Both the position numbers and the translations under genes were made by a program. Positions 1 to 6,058 of a stretch of 6,064 bases of DNA are shown one piece after another (position 1 is the stretch's first letter; the number at the start of each line of letters is the position of its first letter). The notes under the pieces are model-generated. The model was not told the origin of the DNA and did no database searches. It saw only the letters and a list, made by a program, of their open reading frames with translations. The DNA is from an uncultured Prevotella sp. (lineage in GTDB: Bacteria > Bacteroidota > Bacteroidia > Bacteroidales > Bacteroidaceae), in contig CALZMK010000106.1 of NCBI GenBank assembly GCA_945788545.1, positions 1-6,064 on the forward strand. The letters are read 5' to 3'.

Positions 1-556
1 CAATCATCTCGCCACCATCGGGATTGCTGCCCGTAGCCACAGCCGAGAGCATCACCATCATCACTATCGCAAGCACATCCTCCAATATCAGCACACTCAT
101 CACAAGCGAGGCGAAATGCTGCTGACGAAGTCCCATATCGTCGAAAGCCTTATATATAATAGTGGTGGAACTCATTGCCAACATACCGGCAAGGAAGATG
201 CAGTCCATCTGACTCCATCCAAAGGAATGACCCACCGTCACTCCGATAAGCATCATGCAGAATATGATTGTGAGTGAGGCTATAACAGGGGCAGCCCCCA
301 TCTTGAGAATCTTCTTGAACGAGAAGTCGAGTCCGAGCGAGAAGAGCAGGAAGATGACACCAATGTCAGCCCATGTCTGAACATCCGCACGGTCAATCAC
401 CGACATGGTGTATGGCATGTGAGGACTCACGATGAATCCTGCCACGATATAGCCAAGGACAAGCGGCTGCTTAAGTCGCTTAAACAGCAAGGTCACCGTT
501 CCCGCCACAACGAGAATAAGTGCCAAATCCTTCACCAACTCCGGTAATTCTGCCAT
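1..556 (-). CDS. Cation:proton antiporter, CPA2/Kef type (N-terminal part, cut by window edge)
   Basis: The first 185 codons of an integral inner-membrane antiporter can be read from the ATG at 556; the rest lies beyond base 1. CPA2 proteins exchange Na+ or K+ for protons across the membrane. The translation begins MAELPELVKDLALILVVAGT and shows several hydrophobic spans: about residues 8-25, 31-46, 63-76, 88-110, 117-135 and 150-175. Family-like motifs are the first-helix region KRLKQPLVLGYIVAG (26-40), IGVIFLLFSLGLDFS (65-79), an SSTT tract (129-132) in the place of the usual SST motif, and LILEDVLAIV (156-165). The acidic pair E159-D160 sits where CPA2 members carry the ion-binding acid. 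The start is supported by a G-rich stretch just upstream. Its stop, and any C-terminal TrkA-N/RCK domain that would separate Kef-like from NapA-like members, cannot be seen. It starts 50 bases after lptD ends, so co-transcription with lptD is possible. Ion specificity is not assignable. Confidence 0.88.
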   Translation of the reverse strand, partial: MAELPELVKDLALILVVAGTVTLLFKRLKQPLVLGYIVAGFIVSPHMPYTMSVIDRADVQTWADIGVIFLLFSLGLDFSFKKILKMGAAPVIASLTIIFCMMLIGVTVGHSFGWSQMDCIFLAGMLAMSSTTIIYKAFDDMGLRQQHFASLVMSVLILEDVLAIVMMVMLSAVATGSNPDGGEMI

Positions 557-567
557 CTTCCCCCTTT
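557..567 (-). promoter_or_regulatory. Probable ribosome binding site of the antiporter gene
   Basis: On the minus strand the bases just before the ATG at 556 read AAAGGGGGAAG. This is the only G-rich tract in an otherwise A/T-only spacer. It partly matches the anti-Shine-Dalgarno sequence, but the G run ends only three bases before the ATG, closer than the usual spacing. It fixes the choice of start codon. Confidence 0.5.
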
Positions 568-603
568 AATATTTTAATTTTTTAATATTTTAATTTTTTA
601 ATT
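565..603. repeat. A/T-only tandem repeat, 16-base unit
   Basis: Two perfect tandem copies of the 16-base unit ATTTTAATTTTTTAAT lie at 571-586 and 587-602. A partial copy (TTTAAT) precedes them at 565-570. The tract fills most of the 50-base spacer between the lptD stop and the antiporter start and contains no G or C. Bases 573-603 match 4034-4064 at 30 of 31 positions. It could be an A/T-rich promoter-like or transcript-end region, or a dispersed spacer repeat. No G/C stem that would make a classic intrinsic terminator is present. Confidence 0.8.
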
Positions 604-606
604 GTA

Positions 607-3408
607 TCAGTACCACTGCACCGCATTGCTATAGCTGCTGCGCTTGTCATACTTGAGCGCGTCGGTGAGTGTGGCGGCATTACAGCGGAACGAGAAGTTA
701 TAGCTCGTATAAGGAGCCAACACCAATTGGCACGACATATTGAAGCAATGGAGGTCGCGTCCCAACGATGCCGTTGTCATTGATATCTTCTTGTTCTCAA
801 AGTCGTATCCCGACGAGAAACTGATGTTCCATCCATCGGAGATTCTTATGTTTCCACTACAGTTGAGTGTCTGCGTGAACTTATATGGATAGCGCATCTT
901 GTCGTAGTTGAAGTTTCCGCCGGTGTTCTCGCGCATTGTCACGCCATATCCAAAACTGAGCGACCATGGAATACTGAATTTCATATATCCGTCGTCGTCG
1001 GTTTCTGCCTTTCCGGCATTCTCCTTGCGAGCTCCCCTCTGACCACGCTGCATGTCGTCGTCTTCATTTGTCTCGCGGTTGAACTCGTCCTCCTCGTCTT
1101 CATCGTCGTAGTCGTCGCGCTTGTTCTTGTTTTTCTTATCCACCTTCTCGCCTCGCAACCACTTGAAGAAGTTGCTCACCTTGTTATTGTCGAGAGTGTA
1201 GGATATGTTCTGCGACATTCCCTGGAATCGTCCAAACTTACCCATTCCCCACAATGTCTTGGTGTTGGAGAGATGCGGACGACCATTCTCGTCAAGCTCG
1301 TATGCGTAAGATGCAAACACGGCATTGAGGTTGAAGGTGTAGCTCTTCGTCAGTTTCAGTCGCAGTCGTGTACTAAGGTCACTCAGCGGTCGGATGTCGG
1401 AAGCAAAGTTATACGACATTGATGCTCCCAACTCGTCGATAAGACTTATTTTCTTCTCACCCGTAGAGTCGGCATCCGACTTTATCTTCATCTCGAAGTT
1501 GTTTGAGATATCCACCGATATACTTCCCGTCTTGCCTTTCCCCGGCACACCGTAAAGTCCATTGGAGTAAGGTGAATATTCCACAAGCGACACATTACCG
1601 TTGGCGTCGGTCTTCTGGTATGTCTCGTAGTAGCCATACTTACTGCTACTGAAGTCAGGAGCATAGTTGAAGCTCACCTGTGGGGTGAAGACGTGGCGGA
1701 TTGTCTTAATCTTGTCGCCAAAGAGTTTTCTCCACGGTGTGTAGAACACATACAATTTGGTAGATGCGCTCACACTGAAATTCCAGTTGTAGATATTATA
1801 GAATCCGTCGATGGTGTCGGTCACCTCCTGCTGTCTTGCATCATCCCACGAACGATTGATCTTGTTGGTGTACATACGGTCGGTGAAGTTGAGCGACGGA
1901 TTGATGTTCAGATAGTTGAACAAGGTGAAGTTACCACTGATTGGGATATTGTGCTGCATACCATTGCGCCAATCACGCGTGAGGCTTGAGTGCAGCAGTT
2001 TGTCCTCCTTGGTGGTGATAGAGTTGGAGAGCTGACCGGTATAGCTCATCGATATTTTCTCATACCATCTCTCCTTGCCCGCCATCTTCTTGCGCTTAAA
2101 CGGATAGAATCTGCTGATAGAGATATTCAGGTCGGGCAATGTCATCGAGATAGTGGAGTCGCGCATGTTCTGACTGAGGTTCATTGTGGTGCTCAGTGTC
2201 AAACCGATGCTTGAGAACGTGTTGGTCATCGATACTGACGACGTACGTGTTGTCTGCGAATAGCTCTGTGGATTATACATCGACGTGAGATTGTTTCGCT
2301 CATAACTGCTTGTTGCGAAGTTCACACTTGCCGAAAGGGTGCGGAAGGGGTTTGCCTTGGCATCCTGTCGGTGGCTCCACTGTATCTTGAAACTCGTCTG
2401 CTTCGAGTAGTCGGGCATGTTCTTCTCGCCGTTGATAGTGTTCTGATAACTGGCGAAGAAGCTACCGCTGTATCTATACCTTTTTTTATAGTTACTTGCC
2501 GCCGAGAGTCCCCATGATCCCTTGGTGTAGATTTCTCCCAGCACCTTCAGGTCCATCTTGTCGCTGATGGCGAAATAATATCCACCGTCACGCAGATAGA
2601 ATCCTCTTTCCGTCTCGTCGCCGTATGTAGGCATGATGAGTCCGCTCGAATAACTCTTGGTGAATGGGAAGAATCCGTAGGGTATGGCGAAAGGCAACGG
2701 CACGTCTGCCACCACGAGATAAGCAGGTCCGAACACCACCTTCTTACCAGGAGTCACCTTTGCTCTCGACAGTGCGAGATAGAAGTCGGGATGCGGGTCG
2801 TCGCAGGTTGTGTATCTTCCGTGTTGCAGGAAAATCTCTCCTGCCGAATTGCGTTTCGACAGTTCGCTCGTGAGGAATCCGTCCTCCTGCTCGGTATATA
2901 CATTACTGATAAGTCCCTTCTTTGTCTTGAAGTTGAATGCCATCGAGTCGGTCTCGTATGTATCCTTTCCCATGACAAATACCGGCGTACCAAATGCCAC
3001 GCCTGTGGAATCCTTACCGCCTCGGGCATGCACAAGACTACTGTCGAGACACATGTATATCTCCTCGCTCTTGAGGTCCATGTCCTCGTATTTCACGTTG
3101 GCATCGCCATAGAGGTAAGCCATACCCGACCCTCCCTCGTAGATGAGCGAGTCGTTGGCAACGTAATGCACAGGAGCATCGATACCATTTTTCTTGCGTC
3201 GGTTGATACTGTCAAGGGCTATCGAGTCGTCGATGGCCTTGTTGTATTTGTATATCGCAAGTTGGAGTGAGTCCATCTTTGTGGTGTCGGGCAAGAGAGA
3301 GTCGGCAATGCTCACCTTTTTGTCCTTGGGATAGGACAAAGTCTCCATGGACGCCCACACAAAAATGAAGGCGAACAGCATCAGTAATATGAACGTTATT
3401 TTCTTCAC
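607..3408 (-). CDS. lptD: Putative LPS-assembly outer-membrane protein LptD
   Basis: This 933-residue protein has the layout of Bacteroidetes LptD, which with LptE receives LPS from the periplasmic Lpt bridge and inserts it into the outer leaflet of the outer membrane. Residues 1-20 form a signal peptide: MKK followed by a hydrophobic core at about 5-18. A Ser/Asp/Lys-rich linker runs to about 80. An OstA/LptA-like N-terminal domain spans about 82-235 (SLIYEGGSGMAYLYGDANVKY). The beta-barrel domain fills the rest, opening with the recognisable segment IPYGFFPFTKSYSSGLIMPTYG (243-263) and then showing alternating polar/hydrophobic strands rich in Tyr, Ser and Asn. The chain ends in AVQWY, an aromatic C-terminus typical of barrels. 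Cysteines are at 120, 202, 850, 888, 893 and 909. A very charged insert lies at 752-806. The start codon is GTG, the only initiation codon in frame that keeps the whole signal peptide; an in-frame TGA lies upstream at 3451-3453. It follows the HD gene by 50 bases and precedes the antiporter by 50. Confidence 0.93.
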   Translation of the reverse strand: MKKITFILLMLFAFIFVWASMETLSYPKDKKVSIADSLLPDTTKMDSLQLAIYKYNKAIDDSIALDSINRRKKNGIDAPVHYVANDSLIYEGGSGMAYLYGDANVKYEDMDLKSEEIYMCLDSSLVHARGGKDSTGVAFGTPVFVMGKDTYETDSMAFNFKTKKGLISNVYTEQEDGFLTSELSKRNSAGEIFLQHGRYTTCDDPHPDFYLALSRAKVTPGKKVVFGPAYLVVADVPLPFAIPYGFFPFTKSYSSGLIMPTYGDETERGFYLRDGGYYFAISDKMDLKVLGEIYTKGSWGLSAASNYKKRYRYSGSFFASYQNTINGEKNMPDYSKQTSFKIQWSHRQDAKANPFRTLSASVNFATSSYERNNLTSMYNPQSYSQTTRTSSVSMTNTFSSIGLTLSTTMNLSQNMRDSTISMTLPDLNISISRFYPFKRKKMAGKERWYEKISMSYTGQLSNSITTKEDKLLHSSLTRDWRNGMQHNIPISGNFTLFNYLNINPSLNFTDRMYTNKINRSWDDARQQEVTDTIDGFYNIYNWNFSVSASTKLYVFYTPWRKLFGDKIKTIRHVFTPQVSFNYAPDFSSSKYGYYETYQKTDANGNVSLVEYSPYSNGLYGVPGKGKTGSISVDISNNFEMKIKSDADSTGEKKISLIDELGASMSYNFASDIRPLSDLSTRLRLKLTKSYTFNLNAVFASYAYELDENGRPHLSNTKTLWGMGKFGRFQGMSQNISYTLDNNKVSNFFKWLRGEKVDKKNKNKRDDYDDEDEEDEFNRETNEDDDMQRGQRGARKENAGKAETDDDGYMKFSIPWSLSFGYGVTMRENTGGNFNYDKMRYPYKFTQTLNCSGNIRISDGWNISFSSGYDFENKKISMTTASLGRDLHCFNMSCQLVLAPYTSYNFSFRCNAATLTDALKYDKRSSYSNAVQWY

Positions 3409-3413
3409 GGCTG

Positions 3414-3421
3414 CAAAATTA
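3414..3421 (-). promoter_or_regulatory. Possible Bacteroidetes -7 promoter element before lptD
   Basis: The minus strand reads TAATTTTG followed by CAGCC, an exact match to the Bacteroidetes -7 consensus TAnnTTTG. No clear TTTG-like -33 box lies about 19-21 bases upstream, which is the weak point. It ends five bases before the GTG start at 3408, so a transcript starting at the usual distance would have almost no leader. It would give lptD a promoter separate from that of the HD gene. Confidence 0.4.
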
Positions 3422-3458
3422 CTGATAATTCGGCGAATATCGCTATGCTTTCAGTTTT

Positions 3459-3968
3459 TTAACACTCATTCTCGAACATTTTTGACCATTTCAAGAACTT
3501 TTCCACCCCTTCATCGCCAAATTTCCTCAGACTTTGTGCTGTTTGCTCCACTGTCCTCACTCTTTCGGGATGGGATTTTGAGAAGAATTTATCGGCATAG
3601 CATATCACTTGTTCCTCCAATGTCTCGGGTTCATATCCAGGCAATCCCGTACCAGTATGACGTTCGCACACTCGTGCCAAGGCGTCATATCCCTCCTTTC
3701 TTAATATCTCCCCTCCTATCCTTCCATGCTCGATATATGGTCGGTTGCCATGACAATATATTCCCGGGGCATCGGTCATGAATATGCCTATGTCATGCAA
3801 CAAAGCCCCATCCTCGACAAATTGTCTGTCGAGGTGGAGCTCTGGATGTGCATCCACTATCCTCAGGGCTTTGTCGGCCACGTCGCGACTGTGCTTTATC
3901 AGCAATCGTCGCAACTTGTTATCCTCGGGATAGTATTTATCAAATAATTCTTTTACGTATTCTTTCAA
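3459..3968 (-). CDS. HD-domain (HDIG-type) putative metal-dependent phosphohydrolase
   Basis: A 169-residue soluble protein made almost entirely of one HD domain. HD proteins bind one or two divalent metals and usually hydrolyse phosphate mono- or diesters, often of nucleotides. The metal-binding residues are visible: H26 in IKHSRDVADKA, the H58-D59 pair in GALLHDIGIF, H81 in IEHGRIGGEIL, H104 in CERHTGTG and D126 in CYADKF. No signal peptide or membrane span is seen, so it is probably cytoplasmic. This matches small stand-alone HD proteins common in Bacteroidetes; the substrate is unknown and I do not assign one. The start is TTG at 3968: the next codons upstream reach an in-frame TAA at 3981-3983 without an ATG or GTG, and no early internal ATG keeps H26 with a normal leader. 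The leader is A-rich (AATAGAAGA) with only a weak Shine-Dalgarno. The left arm of the palindromic spacer element ends just eight bases before this start. lptD follows after 50 bases, so the two may share a transcript, but no functional link is evident. Confidence 0.87.
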   Translation of the reverse strand: MKEYVKELFDKYYPEDNKLRRLLIKHSRDVADKALRIVDAHPELHLDRQFVEDGALLHDIGIFMTDAPGIYCHGNRPYIEHGRIGGEILRKEGYDALARVCERHTGTGLPGYEPETLEEQVICYADKFFSKSHPERVRTVEQTAQSLRKFGDEGVEKFLKWSKMFENEC

Positions 3969-3976
3969 TCTTCTAT

Positions 3977-4018
3977 TTTTTTAGGCACGGAAATCCACGG
4001 CTTTTTCAAAGACACGGC
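3977..4018 (+). repeat. Left arm of the inverted repeat
   Basis: These 42 bases, read as the reverse complement, match the right arm at 38 positions with one 4-base gap. The outer 14 bases (CCGTGCCTAAAAAA on the minus strand) and the inner 11 bases (GCCGTGTCTTT) are identical between arms. The outer end supplies the in-frame TAA at 3981-3983 that closes the reading frame upstream of the HD gene. Confidence 0.8.
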
Positions 4019-4033
4019 CTGGCTCCGCATCAC

Positions 4034-4064
4034 TTTAATTTTTTAATCTTTTAATTTTTTAATT
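4034..4064. repeat. A/T-rich tandem repeat, second copy of the lptD-antiporter spacer repeat
   Basis: About two copies of a 15-16 base unit (TTTAATTTTTTAAT plus one C in this copy) are arranged in tandem. The tract matches 573-603 at 30 of 31 positions, the only difference being C at 4048 against A at 587. It lies inside the palindromic element, towards its left arm. Its recurrence in a second spacer suggests a dispersed sequence rather than chance base composition. Confidence 0.8.
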
Positions 4065-4091
4065 CTTTTATACGGCACTTCGTGTTTACGG

Positions 4092-4104
4092 CTTGCTTAG
4101 CAAG
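4092..4104. other. Small perfect hairpin CTTGC-TTA-GCAAG
   Basis: Five-base perfect stem with a three-base loop inside the palindromic element. There is no T-run directly after it on either strand, so it does not look like an intrinsic terminator. It may be part of the larger fold of the element. Confidence 0.5.
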
Positions 4105-4144
4105 TTCACGGTTTGGTTTGTCCCAGTCGCTAAGGAGCCGTGCT

Positions 4145-4158
4145 TATACTTTAGTATA
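4145..4158. other. Small perfect palindrome TATACT-TT-AGTATA
   Basis: A six-base inverted repeat with a two-base centre; as RNA it would form a five-pair stem with a TTTA loop. It lies just downstream (minus strand) of the possible promoter at 4167-4198, near the expected transcript start, so it could be an operator or a 5' hairpin. No regulator can be assigned. Confidence 0.4.
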
Positions 4159-4166
4159 GCCTTGTA

Positions 4167-4198
4167 CAAATAAAGCTTCTACACATTACGCAACCAAA
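4167..4198 (-). promoter_or_regulatory. Possible Bacteroidetes-type promoter for the HD-lptD unit
   Basis: On the minus strand TTTG (4198-4195) is followed after 20 bases by TTTATTTG (4174-4167). This matches the Bacteroidetes pattern of a TTTG -33 box and a TAnnTTTG -7 box, with one mismatch at the second base of the -7 box. It would start a transcript near 4160, leaving a leader of roughly 190 bases before the HD start, and it lies inside the palindromic element. No better candidate exists in the 298-base spacer. Confidence 0.3.
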
Positions 4199-4244
4199 GC
4201 CGTGTCTTTTTTATAAAAAGCCGTGTTTATCCGTGCCTAAAAAA
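4199..4244 (-). repeat. Right arm of the inverted repeat
   Basis: The 46-base partner of the arm at 3977-4018. It carries CCGTG at 4200, 4221 and 4231 and ends in a run of A. It differs from the left arm by a TTTAT/G replacement at 4210-4214 and changes within 4226-4230. It begins 22 bases past the carboxyltransferase stop, so the 3' end of that transcript would run into it. Confidence 0.8.
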
Positions 4245-4266
4245 CAATGTCAATCGTGCCAAATTA

Positions 4267-6045
4267 TCATTCTTTGTTTTCTCTCTCGATCCACGCAATC
4301 GTGTCGCCACGTCTTATCTGCTTGCCCTGCTTTGCAACAATCTCCACGACCTTACCGCCGAGGGCAGCAGGCACGGGAATGATCTCCCCCCACTTGGTTT
4401 GGATATGACAGAAGACATCGCCTTCCTTGTATTCCTTGCCGATGAAGGGTTCGAGAGTGCGTGAGCACTCGCCGTCGCCAGTAAACTGCCAGTAGAGATG
4501 ACCAGCCTCGGGAGCGATGACAGCGTCGGCCTTGGCATGCTTGAATGCCGCAAGCTCTTCAGGAGAGAGCTGTGCACCGAGTTTGGCGTCCTTCGCTTTC
4601 TGCAAGTCGGCAAGGAAGTTCTTCTTTGCCTGTCCGGTCTTGTAGTTGCGATACTGCTCGGGGTGCATGGCCAGTTCGAATAGTTCCTCGTCATCCTGTC
4701 CACACTCCCAACCGTTATCAGCCATTTCCTTGCGGAATCCGTCGAGGGCGTTGGGTATGAGTGTGTGCGGGTCGTCGTTGGTAAACTCGCGCTTCTGCTT
4801 CTTGGCCAGTTCGATGAGTTCGGGAGCAATCTCTCCAGGCACATTACCGCTCTTTCCGAGAATCATTCCCCACATCGAGTCGTCCATCATCACGAATCGT
4901 CCCTTGCCCTGCTCGATGGTGAGAAGGTTCATGAGGGCGATGTTCTTCACATACTGCGAGAACGGAGTCACCAATGGTGGATAACCCACGCGAGGCCATA
5001 CGTATGCCACCTCGTCGAATAGTTTCACGAGCATGTCGTCGATGGTCAGCTCTGGCTGTCCCTTACCCACGCGCAGTTTGTTGATAATACTGTGAATACC
5101 TCCGAGGTCGGACATCATCGAACCCATCATACCGCCAGGCAAACCGCATCCGAGCAGCAGCGACGACATGTGCTTGTTGGCAGGATTGATGAAATATCCG
5201 AGCCACTCGTCGATAAATTCCTGAGTGAGCGAACGGGCGTGCATATATGCATTCATATTGATGTCGGGAACGTCGAAACCTTCGTTCTTCAGCATGCTCT
5301 GCACCGAGATGATGTCGGGATGCACCTTGCCCCAGCTCAGCGGTTCGATGGCAGTGTCGATAATGTCGGCACCATTATTGCACACCTCGAGTATGGAAGC
5401 CATAGAGAGGCCGGGGCCCGAATGGCCGTGATATTGGATGATGACGTCGGGATGCTTCTCCTTTATTCTCTTGGTGAGCGCTCCCAACATCGCCGGTTGT
5501 CCTATACCTGCCATATCTTTCAGACAGATTTCCGGTGCACCGGCAGCGATGAGTTTGTCGGCAATATCACTGTAGTAATCTACAGTGTGTATCGGCGACG
5601 ATGTGATACACAAGGTTGCCTGCGGAGTCATTCCCGCCTCGGCCGCCCACTTGATACTGGGGATGATGTTTCTCACATCGTTCAGGCCGCAGAAGATACG
5701 TGGTATATCCACGCCCTGTGCATGCTTCACCTTATACATCAGCTGGCGCACATCATCGGGCACTGGATACATTCTCAGCGCATTCAATCCGCGGTCGAGC
5801 ATGTGGGTCTTGATGCCGGCCTCGTTAAAAGGCTTGCAGAAGGCTCTAACAGCATCGTTGGGGTTCTCACCGGCGAGCAGGTTGACCTGTTCAAATGCAC
5901 CGCCATTGGTTTCTACTCGCGCAAAGCATCCCATCTCAATGATGACAGGCGCTATGCGCTCCAACTGGTCCTTACGTGGCTGGAATTTGCCAGAGGACTG
6001 CCACATATCTCGATAAACGAGACTAAACTGAATTTTCTTTTTCAT
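4267..6045 (-). CDS. oadA: Pyruvate/oxaloacetate-type carboxyltransferase (OadA/PycB family)
   Basis: A 592-residue cytoplasmic carboxyltransferase subunit. Relatives move CO2 between carboxybiotin and pyruvate/oxaloacetate, in pyruvate carboxylase subunit B or the alpha chain of the sodium-pumping oxaloacetate decarboxylase. An HMGL-like TIM barrel spans about 5-270 with the active-site start YRDMWQS (11-17), the lysine K176 in CLKDMAG that is carboxylated and bridges the metal in the family, and metal ligands H206 and H208 in YHGHSGPG. The conserved PYC/OADA region follows (about 290-480), including LPGGMMGSMM, DEVAYVWPRVGYPPLVTPFSQ and HPEQY. A charged linker at about 480-508 replaces the usual Ala/Pro-rich one. 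The last 80 residues resemble a biotinyl/lipoyl fold, but the expected EAMKM is replaced by IQTKW (548-552). The start is ATG with a good Shine-Dalgarno. Nothing of its partners (biotin carboxylase, biotin carrier, OadB/OadG) is inside the window; they could lie upstream of base 6064 or elsewhere. Whether it acts in anaplerosis or decarboxylation cannot be settled here. Confidence 0.9.
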   Translation of the reverse strand: MKKKIQFSLVYRDMWQSSGKFQPRKDQLERIAPVIIEMGCFARVETNGGAFEQVNLLAGENPNDAVRAFCKPFNEAGIKTHMLDRGLNALRMYPVPDDVRQLMYKVKHAQGVDIPRIFCGLNDVRNIIPSIKWAAEAGMTPQATLCITSSPIHTVDYYSDIADKLIAAGAPEICLKDMAGIGQPAMLGALTKRIKEKHPDVIIQYHGHSGPGLSMASILEVCNNGADIIDTAIEPLSWGKVHPDIISVQSMLKNEGFDVPDINMNAYMHARSLTQEFIDEWLGYFINPANKHMSSLLLGCGLPGGMMGSMMSDLGGIHSIINKLRVGKGQPELTIDDMLVKLFDEVAYVWPRVGYPPLVTPFSQYVKNIALMNLLTIEQGKGRFVMMDDSMWGMILGKSGNVPGEIAPELIELAKKQKREFTNDDPHTLIPNALDGFRKEMADNGWECGQDDEELFELAMHPEQYRNYKTGQAKKNFLADLQKAKDAKLGAQLSPEELAAFKHAKADAVIAPEAGHLYWQFTGDGECSRTLEPFIGKEYKEGDVFCHIQTKWGEIIPVPAALGGKVVEIVAKQGKQIRRGDTIAWIERENKE

Positions 6046-6052
6046 ACTTTAA

Positions 6053-6058
6053 TCTCCT
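6053..6058 (-). promoter_or_regulatory. Shine-Dalgarno site of the carboxyltransferase gene
   Basis: The minus strand reads AGGAGA seven bases before the ATG at 6045. It is the only near-canonical ribosome binding site in the window; the HD and lptD genes have weak or no such site. It confirms the start and suggests strong translation of this gene. Confidence 0.75.

Larger units (their letters stand above)
3977..4244. repeat. Palindromic, MITE-like intergenic element of about 268 bases
   Basis: The spacer between the carboxyltransferase and HD genes is 298 bases (3969-4266) and carries no convincing gene. About 268 bases of it are bounded by long imperfect inverted repeats (3977-4018 and 4199-4244). 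CACGG occurs on the plus strand at 3986, 3996, 4013 and 4107, and its complement CCGTG at 4138, 4200, 4221 and 4231, so the motif flips orientation near the middle. The interior holds an A/T tandem repeat, two short hairpins and a possible promoter. No transposase is present, so it would be a non-autonomous element or a dispersed fold-back repeat. A clear target-site duplication was not found: TCAATC occurs at 3965-3970 and 4250-4255, but about six bases outside each arm. CCGTG-rich repeats are known to me as frequent in Bacteroidetes spacers; that this belongs to such a family is inference. Confidence 0.6.

Noticed and set aside
1693..2214. Open frames on the plus strand opposite lptD (98 and 74 codons)
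   Set aside because: They lie antisense inside a clear 933-residue gene, show no domain or motif, and have no ribosome binding context; they are shadows of lptD codon use.
2791..3270. A 159-codon plus-strand frame opposite the lptD start region
   Set aside because: It is antisense to the signal peptide and OstA domain of lptD and its translation resembles no known fold.
3347..3781. A 144-codon plus-strand frame across the lptD/HD junction
   Set aside because: It is antisense to two supported genes, of unusual composition, and without recognisable motifs.
3965..4255. TCAATC at 3965-3970 and 4250-4255 as a target-site duplication
   Set aside because: The copies are about six bases away from the arm ends rather than adjacent, and a six-base match in nearby A/T-rich flanks is easily due to chance.
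3976..4260. CRISPR array made of the CACGG/CCGTG repeats
   Set aside because: The repeats are short, unevenly spaced and flip orientation in the middle; there are no regular spacers and no cas genes.
4199..4266. Intrinsic terminator after the carboxyltransferase
   Set aside because: CACGG copies on this arm are in direct order, so no local G/C-rich hairpin followed by a T-run forms. Only the distant left arm could pair with it.
3969..4266. tRNA or other structured RNA gene in the spacer
   Set aside because: No cloverleaf, CCA-side or T-loop pattern was seen; the structure present is explained by the inverted repeat and small palindromes.
4314..4844. A 176-codon minus-strand frame overlapping the carboxyltransferase
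   Set aside because: It is in another frame of the same strand, rich in Ser, Arg and Pro as expected of an out-of-frame reading, and the overlapping gene is well supported.
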